64,000 nucleotides of DNA from Micrasema longulum (taxonomy: Eukaryota > Arthropoda > Insecta > Trichoptera > Brachycentridae). The notes beneath the pieces were generated by a model. The model ran no database searches and was not told the DNA's origin. It was given only the letters and a program-made list of their open reading frames with translations. This document shows positions 42,730-54,074 of the stretch, piece after piece. Position 1 is the first letter of the stretch. Each line of letters starts with the position of its first letter. The position numbers and the translations under genes are program-made. The stretch spans positions 372,001 to 436,000 of the forward strand of contig JAGVSM010002388.1 of assembly GCA_022494885.1 (NCBI GenBank). The letters are read 5' to 3'.

Positions 42730-45450
42730 GGGACGCAAAAAAATAAGAGGAGTGAATGAATATTGAAAGGGGTCTCTCGTTACTTACACGAAGATATAGC
42801 CAATGTTGTGATATATATTGGATGAGCTCTTTCAGATTAACATGCGAAGTGGAAATATTAAAAATATTGCAAAGAATTGATGGAATAGTAATGTTTCTTC
42901 TGTGCCCGATACTAAGCCGGTGTAGTTACGTGCAGTTTTCAGCTATGTGAAGACTAAAGATATAACGTATGCAGATATTTTGCAATCTTCCAACTTATCG
43001 GGCAGTTTAGAATTAGCATCTAGATAAGGTTAGATGGCGTATAATTAAAAATATTATTGCCGACGACTGCTTTCACAATATTTCTGTAAACCTGAGAAGC
43101 TTGTCGCTGTCGTCAAGTTTATTAACGAGGGCGCAGTGTCGTTATTATGTATCCCCTCAACTGATCCGCGCTCCACATATGACCTAGCTTCCGTGCTCCG
43201 TGACGTGACCGAGTCCTCGCAAGTAACTCGTGTTTCGCGGCAGAAAGAGGACGCTGTTTAATTCTTAATTTTGTTTAGCGGATACAAAGTAAAGCTCATA
43301 CCATTCTACGCCATATTTCATTCATGTCTACCTTCCGGCACTATTTCATTCCTCATCTTGGTCATCGTATATTTTAGAATAACGTGACGTTGGCGCGGGT
43401 TAAAATAAGGCCAATCAAAATTACTTCACATTTACATGGCAAAAATTAATTATTCTAATCCTAAAAAAAATTATTCCTATGTCAATAATAATGATGACAA
43501 GATTTTTTTTACATAATTCCAAAACATAAATAAGTATCTTTACCAACTCATATCACAGGGTGGTGCATATGGCTTTGAACTGTTAAATTAAATGCATCGT
43601 ATATCGATTATTTATTTATTTATGCTTTATTAAGTTAGTTCATACCATCTTGAGAACTAATATAAACTTTTAATAACATTCCAATTTTTTTACCTAAATT
43701 TCTCAATAACATTCTTTTTCATATTGATTTTAAAAAATCGATCCTCTCTATCACCTTTATTTCTTCGGGTACGGTAACTCACTGTACAACTTCAATCTCA
43801 CAACGAGTTATTAAATTCTGTTTTTCTCCTCATTGGTTTGTTTTTATTTGAATTTATTTAAATGATATAATTTAAAAAACATACGTCTCTTCTATTTTGA
43901 CTAGCTGAAATTTATGAAATTCCGTACTTCAATATTAAACTAAATGGCCGAACAATAGAACGAACTCTTCCTGATTAAAGCAACTAAGTAGTGAGCGCAT
44001 ACTTTTTCACAAAGGTTTCTTTTTGTCAGTGTTTATGTTTCAAGATAATTTATCTTTCTCTCCGAGTTCTTTATAGACCGCGACGTCCTGACTATTGCAC
44101 ATAGTGATTCACGATAGCTAATTAATTATTTCAAACTGGATAAACTCACCGGTTGGTATTCTATGTCAGGGTATATATTGTGTAATGTATGTGGAAAGCG
44201 CAATTTACACATGCACAATGTAGATTCCAAAACTCAGTCCTGGAACGCTGCCAATGAGTATTTACCGAATAGCGTAATGAGAGATCTCAACCAAATTTTA
44301 TATCTCGAGTAGTTCCCCTTTTCTACCATTTTCATAGCTTCACAAATTAAAATAGATTTCGTGATGGATATGAGAGATATCCTTTCATAACAAATATTGA
44401 AGAGTCTAACATACAATTGACGTATCCAATTACTTATGATCAAAATCTTTATGACACATAAAACTGAAAGGCGACATTTATTCAAATTATGACCTCTTTT
44501 AATAAAACGAAATGGCTCTATTTGAAACGCATTAACGCGAGTATTTTGCACAGAAATACTAAAAATTAAATTAATAGTATAAAATTAGCTAACAGCTACA
44601 ATTCAAACATTTTATTTTAAATTAAAATACTTGTCGCTAGTAAAACGATAAAAAAACTACGTTATGAATTTTTCTGACAATTTAATCCACTGTTGTCATG
44701 AAAAAATGTTATTTCTTTAAATAAGGCAAAAACGAAACAAATAGGTTTTTTTAATCACAACTAAAAGAAGAATTATTTTTAACTAATGAAATATACATGT
44801 ACGAGTAATAAATTAATTTAGATAAAGGTTTATTTGAAACAAAATGAAATAATATTGAAGTCGTGTTTTGAGAAAAAATAATAACTCAAAGTGCTTTAAT
44901 AAACAACAAAATCTCAATTTTTATTTAAAAAAACATGTGATAGTTTTATTGAAAACAAATTAAATCATTTAAAAATAAAACTTTCTGTACGAATAAAAAT
45001 TGAAGGGAGATTGTAATGCAAATGAAACAAAATAGTAAAAGTTCCTTTATTTAAAAAACCTTTGATGTATTTTGGATCGGTCACACCTTTTAAAGTTTTG
45101 AGCTTTAAATTTCAAAGGCTTATTGGAGCTGAAAGGCTTTTTTTATTGAATAGAGGAGAATTTTTTTAAAAATTACCTCTTTAATAGGATTAATTTTTTG
45201 TAAATAAAAACAACATTATATTATTTTTGTTTTGATTTTGAGGGCATTACCTTACTGTCAGATGATGTAATTAAATATATAAACTTAAAAGTGCTATAGA
45301 ACAAGGCTGTTCAAGCAGGTGCTATACTGGGTCAATCCAAATAACCAAATAGATTGGAAGGCCGCGAAAACAAACTTTTATTTGAAAAAAAAAAAAACTA
45401 TAAATGTTTCATTGTTATATTTTAATTAATATTATTAGTTTTTCATTAAT
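42730..45450. other. Long unassigned stretch
   Basis: No domain or repeat recognised. 43130-43270 is G+C- and CpG-richer. The 105-codon minus-strand frame at 44551-44234 has no recognisable motif. Confidence 0.45.
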
Positions 45451-45456
45451 TATTTG

Positions 45457-45640
45457 TTTACAATTCTGTCAATATCAACATTAATATTGGTTGTTGCCTG
45501 ACGTAGTGCGTATGTAAGTGACTTATCTGATAGATTAGATTTGATAAAATTCATACTTGAGTACGCATTTTCACAAAAGTAGATACTGCCCATTATTGAC
45601 TCTATTTTGAAGCCAATATATTATTTGGGATGCTATAAAA
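45457..45640 (-). pseudogene. hAT transposase C-terminal dimerisation region
   Basis: A minus-strand frame of about 50 codons, 45612-45457, reads IESIMGSIYFCENAYSSMNF, then IKSNLSDKSLTYALRQATT and DIDRIVNK before a stop. The (G/S)S-x-YFCE-x-(A/T)(Y/F)S-x-MNFIKS pattern is the hAT family C-terminal dimerisation domain. The catalytic region upstream (45650-46500) is not recognisable. A sequence with GTTCGCCACTG and GCGGCCCACGGGCCG at 46564-46597 resembles hAT terminal sequences and could mark the other end. Confidence 0.65.
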
Positions 45641-46563
45641 ATAAAATAATGTTCTACGAAACAAATTTTGTAAAAGGAAAATTGTCGTATTTCCGGTAGA
45701 TCAAAAACACATCGCGGGCTGAAAAAATATAAGCTGAGGGCTTCATGCCAGAAGCAAATTGTCTATATAAGCGATTATGCGCAGTTTACCATTATATTTG
45801 ACCATAATTATACATTATAATGTTTTACAGTTACTTAACTTGCGGAAAAACAAACAAATTAATTATTATTTCTGATAAATCATTGCCACCGTTTGTAAAC
45901 ATAAATAAAAATACTAATAAAACGCGCCCGGTGCCAGCGGTTAGTCCAGCTTATTTCTTCTAACAATTAAGTATATTATATTTAGAACATCTTAAGTCCA
46001 GTCGTAGTAGTCGCGGAGTAAACTTATTGATTGGACAAATTATTTAAAGATTCTCGATTTGGAAAAACCGTATTTTGAACGTTTTTTCTGAAAGGCTATT
46101 TTTCTTTGAGATAATACAATTGGCATATTATGACCACCATTACTTTGATCAACACCTCTAAACTTAGGTGATGTTGCTTTTATGCAGTCATATCGCATGG
46201 CATGTGGCACTGGACGTGGCTGTTTTTGGCATTATTAATTTCTAGAACAAATTGCCTATTTGACATTTCAACCGTAATGGGAATACCTTAAAGGTATTGA
46301 ATTAATTGTGGATTTTTCATACATTTTTATATAAGTTATGTGTTAAGATAGTGGATCAAATAGCTACATAATATAATATATTACCAAGTTAATAAAAATC
46401 GACCTTTTAGTTAATTTTATAGATGAGAAATGTTGTTGTACCATACAGAACCACTGAAAAAATAGCAATTTAGAGTAAATATATTACTGACGAGTATATT
46501 ATATACTATGTCGGTAAAAAATATAAAAATATTTTTACAGCTTACCTGTAAATAAAATCACCG

Positions 46564-46600
46564 TTCGCCACTGCTTCATGCGGCCCACGGGCCGTGTTTT
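46564..46600. repeat. Possible hAT terminal sequence
   Basis: GTTCGCCACTG followed by CATGCGGCCCACGGGCCG is reminiscent of the GGTGGCxAAC / GCGGCCCGCGGGCCGC ends of animal hAT elements. A matching inverted end near 45290 was not found. Confidence 0.4.
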
Positions 46601-46649
46601 GGGCATTCTGCTGTAGAACTACAAATTATATAGGTAAGCATATATTTTT

Positions 46650-46875
46650 TTAAGCGTTGCCTGGTAGGTTAAATAGTACAGCAAGATGAATCTCACCCAC
46701 ATCAATAAAAGTTTTAGCTCTTTCACTTTACAGTCAACAGATGGAAGAGTTGAGAAAATGTTACACAGTAGGTAAAGTGGCCACCTAAACTAGCCAACGA
46801 CAAGTCATAGATCTTGCAAATGCCTAAACGTTCATATTTCTTTCTCAATAATGTTTTCCCTCTCTATTGCAAGAA
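46650..46875 (+). repeat. Family R fragment
   Basis: GCGTTGCCTGGTAGGTTAAA, AGTTTTAGCTCTTTCACTTT, AAACTAGCCAACGACAAGTC and TTTCCCTCTCTATTGCAAGA keep the family order. Confidence 0.6.
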
Positions 46876-46879
46876 ATTT

Positions 46880-48060
46880 CTTTTTTTGGCTGTTTTGAAT
46901 TACATAGTACATAATAAAAGAGAGAAGGGTGTCATTTTATTTCACCGACTTAAAGATATCAACGAGTTTTCTTTAACCAAAGATATGGAGCTGGGAAAAA
47001 TATTGAATATTTCATAGGCATCCATATGTTTACTAACTGAGATGGATATGTTCTCATCATCACTATGGCTGCATCATCTGCATGGCATGTGATGTTAATG
47101 ACCCCATCTCCCTTAGTAGATTCACTACTTTTTTTATTCTTAAAAGCGCTTTTTTTACATATTTATTCTGCTTGTGTTAGAAAAGGTTTTTGACGTATTT
47201 ATTTTTGTGCTATATTTAGTTACAAAGGTGCTAAACTTGCTTTGTTTCTTTGTTGTTTTCAATATGTGTTATTTTTTTATCTAAATATTATTTTTGTCCC
47301 AAATTGAGTTGTCGTAACTTCTGAAAATGTAATTCAACGTATTATCCTTGTAAAATACTAAGTGTAATATGATTTAAAAATAAAATAAATAAAAATTAAA
47401 TACGTGTTAATAACATATTTAAAATATTTCGAGTATTAATAATAAATAAAATGTGTGGGATGTACAAATATATTTTTACTCAGATATTATAAATTTAAAA
47501 AAATATTGCAATTCGTAAGGTTTAAAACCAGTTTAAAAGTATTTATATACGTATATGTATAAAATACTGTTTGATATTCCTCTAGCTTTTAGCGTTATTT
47601 ACATACGTATTGTAAACATGTTTGTATACTCGCTGAACTCAAAGTCTTGTACCGGACATAAAATCGAATAGGGAGATTCCGAAGATATTCAATAGTATTC
47701 CGAACTGCTTTGATACTTCAGCAGCGATGTGAGGGAGATTCTAACAGTGAAATACCCCCAGAATGCTGAATATTTTCATCTTTAGACTGCCTACCAAATA
47801 TATTCGCGAACCGTTTAAATAAACTTGAAATAAAATGAATATTTATTTTGGAAATTTTTTCCGTAGTTGGATGTTTGTGTGGTGAATAAAATAATATCGC
47901 GTAGGTACATTGGAGTCCTTCTTTCTTGAAAATCAACTAAGGGCAAAGAGAGAGATTAATGTTACATGGGCGTAAACTTGTTTAATAACATGTACGTATA
48001 ACCCTACATGTACTTTTACTAAAAACCAAATAACCCCTTCGCGAGACAATGTCCGTGTTC
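46880..48060. other. AT-rich region, nothing recognised
   Basis: No reading frame or repeat that I can assign. Confidence 0.45.
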
Positions 48061-48069
48061 AATGTGTTT

Positions 48070-48150
48070 CTTTTTTGGGTGATACCGTGTGTATTGGATT
48101 TGTTCGGACGTTTCGGCTACCATTGCAGGAACCATCTTCAGGGAAACTGG
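48070..48150 (-). repeat. PLE-3 terminus
   Basis: The reverse complement aligns with 2935-3020: CCTGAAGAT, TCCTGCAATGGTAGCC, ACACACGGTATCACCCAAAA. Confidence 0.6.
48100..48148 (-). ncRNA. Hammerhead-like motif, PLE-3 copy b
   Basis: Minus strand: core CTGAAGA (48141-48135), a stem II of GGTT.C/G.AGCC type with one mismatch (48133-48115), and GAAACGTC (48114-48107). ACGT is a self-complementary two-pair stem III and C is the cleavage base of a GTC triplet. Both core boxes are intact in this copy. Confidence 0.5.
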
Positions 48151-48154
48151 TTTT

Positions 48155-49245
48155 CTGGAAAGTCAGTGAATGATTATTGGATCAAAAAATATACTTTATC
48201 ATTTCTCAACCAAGATGAATACTAAAAAATCATGTATGATGAGTTTATCAAATATATACTAACATAACATTAGAATTTCTCCATAATTTTGAATGAACTT
48301 TAATTGCAAAAATAAGTTAATACAGCATTTCGTTGAGATGAAAGACATTGGCGTTCTCCGTCTACTTGAATGATGAAACACATCCAAGACAAGATTAGTA
48401 TTGTGCCTCGGTGATATTTTTTATTCATCCAGAATTCTCTCTGCAGCTTTTCGAGTAAAATATCTTAGATATCTCGTTATAGCATCATTAAACGACCATG
48501 CTTGCAAAGTTAATAACTTCAATGAAAAGTCAATACACATTAAACGTCATCACATTTCACATGCTTGTCTTGTGACAATTTTGACCTTCAAGTCGCCAAA
48601 CTGTCAGGTGGAATATGTTCACATAAATCGAGGTAGTTCTTAATGATTTCATATTTAAAATTGATAATACAAGGATAATAATCAGGTTGGGTAATTAAAT
48701 AATGAATGTGGGGATCCTGATGATGGACCTTATGCAAAAAATGTACAAAATTTGTCAGAAAAAATCGATCCTAGATATCGTGCTATTATGAATAGAGATT
48801 ACTACTTACGCCTGATAGCAGACGTCCATCAAATTGCTAAGATTACAAGTTTGATGCTCTGTGGAATCCTTAAAAACGTTTCAGAGAATTACTTTTCGCT
48901 TCTATAGCGTGCTTGATGGCGGAAATATCCATCCAGTAATCCCGTGTTGCCACTATTTGAGATCGATAATCCCGGTATTCGGCAAAAAAAATTAAAGTGT
49001 TGTCTGTAGCAGGGTTTATTGAACTAAAGTTCCTACGCTTCTAAATTGACTTTTTACAACATGTATATACAACTGTAATGGTGTAATATTCTCATACACA
49101 TTTTCTGCCCACAAAAAACGAGGTGTTTGTCTGTTTCTGTTTCATTCTTTTAGTCTTTTTTTACATATAGTTTGGAATCAATACAGCAGCATACATACAC
49201 AGTATGCCATTAAACAACCTGACACACCGATACCATAATCTATTA
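48155..49245. other. Unassigned region with one open segment
   Basis: 48695-48907 on the plus strand is open for 71 codons (NECGDPDDGPYAKN, then DPRYRAIMNRDYYLRLIADV). It does not resemble any element I know and could be a host exon fragment or chance. Confidence 0.3.
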
Positions 49246-49251
49246 TAACAC

Positions 49252-49425
49252 GACAGCCTCCGTGGTGTAGTGGTGAAGACACTTGGTTCACACACGGAAG
49301 GTTCTGAGTTCGGTTCCCGGTAACAACACAAAAAAAAATCAGATTTTTCTCAAGCCTGGGTGAATTGTGCTGCAATTCAGAACTATATTTGAGCCTCAAG
49401 GCCTGTTGTGTCAAATTTTACTCTT
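49252..49425 (+). repeat. SINE family A, copy 5
   Basis: CAGCCTCCGTGGTGTAGTGG, a B-box-like GTTCGGTTCCC, AACACAAAAAAAAATCAG, and GCCTCAAGGCCTGTTGTG. It is more diverged than 12434-12605. Confidence 0.7.
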
Positions 49426-49904
49426 AAAAATCTCTTTGACATTACTTTGTGTTCAAAATTGTGAGGCTGTGATGTCACACTTGTCTCCATAAGATACGAT
49501 ACTTGATGCAACTATTTTTTTTTAAACGATAAGGTTGTATTTTTTGTAATCTTTAAATTTTAAATGAATATTTTCGTACCGGATTTGGAAAGAAAATTTT
49601 GTAAAACTATGCGAGATTTGAACACAAACAATATTTATCCTCGCTACGCGAAAAATGAATGCGATGCCAACACAGCAATAAATATGAATAAGAGAGAGCA
49701 TCGAAATAGAAATCATAACAAGAAAAACAGAGAAACTGTTCTGCGGCTGGTGTTTATGTGAAAGATATTCAATCGGTAGTGATGGGAAATGCACGCATGT
49801 AAGACGGCGGCGTATTTATGATGTTTAATTTATTTTACTGTAACAGGGCTTAATTGTTTGATAAATAAATATTTGAAAATTTATAATTAAACAGTTTATC
49901 TCTT

Positions 49905-50365
49905 TATACAGGGTTTTTTAGAGCCCAACCGCTGGACTTCAGAGGATCATTCCTCAAGGTAAGCTTTAAAAAAATCCTAATAAAATTTTTCAAAAAAGTT
50001 ATTTTTGTTTTTGTTTTTTTTTTATATTCTCAAAATGGGGTTAATCTTAATTTCTCAAACAAGAATCACTTTTGCAAACTGCTATCCCTCCTTAACAAAA
50101 AAATGAGATAAAAACGCATTTGACTAACGGAGCGATACGCACCAGACACGGACAAGTGAAGCGGCTGGGTAGAAAAAGGGTTGGGGTTTGTAAAGGGATT
50201 GTTGTCCGAGAAACTAAGGATTTACTACATATTGAGACAAAAAAAAACTTTTTTTTAAATGAGTTTTTTGAAAAAAAAAAGGATTCTTTTTAAAGCTTAT
50301 CATGGGGAATGTTCCTTTGAAGTTTCGTGGGCTGGTCCTAAAAACCCGTGTGTATATTTTTTTTC
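49905..50365. mobile_element. Inverted-repeat element (MITE-like)
   Basis: The first approximately 90 bp (GGGTTTTTTAGAGCCCAACC ... GGTAAGCTTTAAAAAAATCC) are a diverged reverse complement of 50270-50362 (GGATTCTTTTTAAAGCTTAT ... GTCCTAAAAACCCGTGTGTA). Centre: an unassigned G-rich segment (50150-50200). No transposase. Confidence 0.55.
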
Positions 50366-50519
50366 AAATGTCTTATTTTAGAATATTTCTGTTTTTGCTT
50401 GTGATAACACGATATTACATTCACTTACCACAGTCAGCAAGAGTTCAATTAATGTTATATTTTATGTCAAACAAATAAATTTACTTTTCTACTAAAAACT
50501 ATATAGTTCTATAAGGCAC

Positions 50520-50860
50520 TTACCTTCTTTACTTACTTTATTTCCTCCAGTGTTCCTTCTTTACTTTCCTCTAGTGTCCCACCCATAGTGCAGTGAATGC
50601 AATATATTCGCGAGTTGGAAGAAATGCTGTCAAAGCTTCGCACTTTATTGGATTCTGGAGAGGGCTGTGATCGCTCTAAGGCAGATATTGTTTGTGTTCC
50701 GAACTCACTATTTGTGGTATGTTCACACCGGTGTTGGGTACCAGTCAATGTAGTGCCCACTCTAGCAGAGTGGATAGCAGTGACCGGAGTCATCCTCATA
50801 CCCGGCATATACTGGGGTGAAGTATGACGTCATCAGTATGTCCACAGCAGGCATTGAGAC
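50520..50860 (+). other. Unassigned G+C-richer open segment
   Basis: A 76-codon frame starts at ATG 50597 with MQYIRELEEMLSKLRTLLDS, which could form a short coiled coil. The later part is hydrophobic. A frame of similar length exists on the other strand. I cannot assign either. Confidence 0.3.
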
Positions 50861-51223
50861 CAATGGAACTTCTGTTTCCCATTTTGATTACACTCGATTT
50901 AAGTATTCATACATACATCCAATAAAATGTATGTGGATAAATAGGAAAATATCACATTCTACAAATACCGATAACAATATATGAAATGGATTAACAACTA
51001 TTAATTGCATTTTTAAAATCAATATGGATATTGTGGATAATGTTTTCATCGATGAATTAAATTATTTTTAAAAATTCGTCAAGATTTGTGACAATGTTCT
51101 AAACAAATTTGAATGGTCAGGAACAAAGAAAAATGAATCGAGACGTATAAGGGGCGTGGCCAATAGAATGACTGTTTTTGTGGGAATTTGAAATATTTCA
51201 TTATTTTGCGGGAATACAAATTT

Positions 51224-51822
51224 AAGAATATTTTTATAACACATATAATTCTTCTGGACGTGTGATACCACTGAACCCCTCCTAAACGGCTTAACCGATT
51301 TACATGCAGTTTTTAGCGAAACGTAGATCTTTGCCCTGCGCGTGTTCGTAAATATTAAAATTTTTAATAGTAAATATTAATATTGAAATTTCTGTAAAAA
51401 AAGTTAGAAGCATAAATATTTTTTTCATCGACCTACCAGGGTTGCATACGGTGAGAATGCATATACAAAAAAATTAGAAGGATTTTGTTTTTTTGTCTTT
51501 AAAAAAGTCTGTTTTTGAATGTTTACGAACTTCTTCCCATTTGTTTCTTTTTATTGGATTTTTGGTAAAACATAAATAATATTTACTGAAAAATTAAATT
51601 TTTGAAAATCGCATTTATAAAGAAAGTGCACCCCTGTTACGGAGAAGTGCCGAATTTGACATTTGCAAAAATAATTCAATATTTGAATATTAATAATTTC
51701 CAGTTTTGGAATTCAATAATAAACAAGTACCTAGGTACCTACTTATCGATGAGATGTTTTATTCCAAGCTAAAAGCAGGCAAGCCAATGTTCGGACAGGA
51801 CAACGTCTGTCGGGTTCACTAG
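51224..51822 (+). mobile_element. Non-autonomous Helitron-like element, copy 3
   Basis: The 3' end GTCGGGTTCACTAG followed by T is intact, with the GACAACGTCTGTC hairpin. Internal blocks CTAAACGGCTTAACCGATTT and CGACCTACCAGGGTTGCAT are as in the other copies. The TC start is not clear. Confidence 0.6.
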
Positions 51823-52467
51823 TGTTACTTATAAATTACTGAACCAAATTTATTTTACTGGAAAGTATTTTATAGACTTTTATTACTTTAAAAATGCAAA
51901 AAAACGTGGTATTATTTCCCTATTGTTTATTTTTTTTAAAATCATTACTTATTTCGAGAATTGAAATATATTATTAAGATAAAATAGCACTTTTCATTAA
52001 AAAACAATTACGTTAATAGGTAAATATGCATACTTTTTGCCATAAGAATAATGATGCATAAATACAAGGGTTAAAAACGTAGTCAGCTTTTTTTCCAATG
52101 TATAAAAACATCATTGTTATCATTGAGTAATCTTTGTCGTTTCGAAAATGAAATAAGTACAATGTAAAAATAACCAGTACAGAGAGCTCGTATTTTTGTT
52201 ATAAAACATCTATTTGGCTTTATAATATTTTAAATGTCATCTTCAAAAATGTTGCTTGAGAGTTATAATTTGGTGGCAAGTAATGCCCGTTGACAAATAT
52301 GTTTAATTATATTTCTCGTGGATGAAATTAAAACGGTACTCGAGTTCATTCAATAACTTCTAATCTACTCCAATAACATATAATAATATATTTTTCCGGA
52401 ATGTTTTGAGTATGTCCAAATGCTTGCAGACTGGCTGAATTTTCTCTCTAGTGAATGTTCACATTTA

Positions 52468-52912
52468 AATTTGTTGCAACAGAGAGGGAAGACATTTTTG
52501 AGAAGGGAATATGGGAGTCTAGGGCTTATGACCTGTCATTGGCTGGTTAAAGTGGTCACTTTACACACTGGTAACATTCATTATTCTGCCGATGTTTGAA
52601 CATCCACATTTCCTCAACCCTCCATCTGTTGACTTTTGTGAAGTAAAAGAGCTGAAACCTTTATCATATGAACATCCACATTTGGATAAATCTCACCCAC
52701 ATGGTAAAGGTTTCAGCTCTTTTACTTCACAAAAGTCAACAGATAGAGAGTTGAGGAAATGTGGAAGTTTAAACATAGGCAGAATGATGAATGTTACATA
52801 GTGTGTAAAGTGGCAACTTAAACCAGCCAATGACAGGTCATAAGTTCTGTAAATGCCTAGACTCCCATATTCCCTTCTCAAAAACTTTTTCCCCTCTCTG
52901 TTGCAACAAATT
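52468..52912. mobile_element. Large foldback element built from two family R arms
   Basis: The left arm 52468-52672 and right arm 52700-52912 are reverse complements with high identity by eye, differing mainly by a few substitutions and a short indel near 52525. The ends are AATTTGTTGCAACAGAGAGG and its complement. The centre carries CATCCACATTTGGATAAATC. A transcript could fold into a roughly 200-bp hairpin. The single R copies elsewhere correspond to one arm. Confidence 0.75.
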
Positions 52913-52959
52913 GGAATCGCATTTTTCCGTTTATACGTTTTTAAATGTGCATAATGTGA

Positions 52960-53158
52960 TTGAATCCTGCAATCCTGCAGTTCTTTGGGCATATTTCCAG
53001 GGGAGATTCTGATAGTTTGGAGAAAACTATTCTCCTGGGAAGTGTCGAAGGGACAAGGTCGCGTGGACGTCAACTGACAAGATGGAGCGGTACAGTCACT
53101 GAGTTATCAGAATCATCACTGACGAATGCCTATAGAAGAGCACAAGAACCGTTCAGAT
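52960..53158 (+). pseudogene. RTE-like LINE C-terminal remnant next to a LINE insertion
   Basis: The frame reads QFFGHISRGDSDSLEKTILL, GSVEGTRSRGRQLTRWSG, and SLTNAYRRAQEPFR. FGHI-R ... G-VEG-R-RGRQ-x-RW is a common C-terminal signature of insect endonuclease-reverse transcriptases. The frame runs straight into the poly-T of the minus-strand LINE at 53159, which probably inserted here. Confidence 0.65.
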
Positions 53159-53240
53159 TTTTTTTTTTTTTTTTTTATTTATTTACAATTTTAAAAAACC
53201 CGTTAGGGTTACATTAGAAATTTAATATTGTCTAGTCATT

Positions 53241-54074
53241 TTATGTCTCGTCTAGTCTAGTTAGTTCAGTCATCATGTGCTTTTTCAGATTGATTTTAAA
53301 TTTGTCTCCAGTAAAAGTTTTCAAGTAGTAAGGTAGGTCGTTGTAGTGTTTAAGTCCATTATGTAGTATTTTTGACTGTCCTGTGTTTGTCTTTGCTTTT
53401 TCAATATGATAGTGTTTTTGTTGTCTGGTGTTATATTTATGTATGTCAGCATTTTTGACTAATATTATGTCGTCGTCTTGTATGTTTCCCAGTGTTATTT
53501 TGTGCACAATTTTTAGGATCTCAATTTTAGTCAAGTAGTTTATGTCAAACTGGTGTGTTTTTTTGTACAGTTCAGTCGTAGAGGTCAGGTAGGGTAGGTT
53601 GTATGTTAGTTTAAGAATTTTATTTTGTTGTTTTTGTATTCTTGTTATGTCTGTCTTGTTACCAGTTCCCCAGAAGGCGATCATGTAACTCAATTTTCTT
53701 TTGACATAGGCTTCGTACATCATAATTTTTTCTTTTCTTGATATAAAATCTTTAATTTTGTAGAAGAGGCTATGTAGTGATGCCATTACTTTAGTGAGTC
53801 CGTCTATGTGTTTTGTCCATTTTAATTGTCTGTCCATTGTAAGTCCTAGGTAAGTCACATGTTCTAGTTCTTTAAGAGTTTCGTTGTTTATTTTTATGTT
53901 CATGTTATGGTTCTTCTTTTGTGTTTCGAAATGTATTATATTGCATTTCTTGGCATTTAGTGTTAAGAAGTTTTTGTTTGTCCATTCTAATAGTTTTTGC
54001 ACGTCATTGTTGATGGTTTTAGTGGTTTCAATGTCATTTTTGTTTTCATATAAAATTCCTAAGTCGTCCGCATA
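53241..54074 (-). pseudogene. LINE ORF2 reverse transcriptase, YADD box to C-terminus
   Basis: This continues the RT in a frame offset by one from 54059-55405. It starts with YADD and runs without stop to 53241. It includes FLTLNAKKCNIIHF, HVTYLGLTMDRQLKWTKHI, a post-RT region with AYVKRKLSYMIAFWG, and KYNTRQQKHYHIE ... GLKHYNDLPYYLK near the end. Apart from the single offset, the RT looks complete. Confidence 0.8.

Noticed and set aside
44234..44551. 105-codon frame as a gene
   Set aside because: No motif, no initiation or splice context, AT-rich composition like its surroundings.
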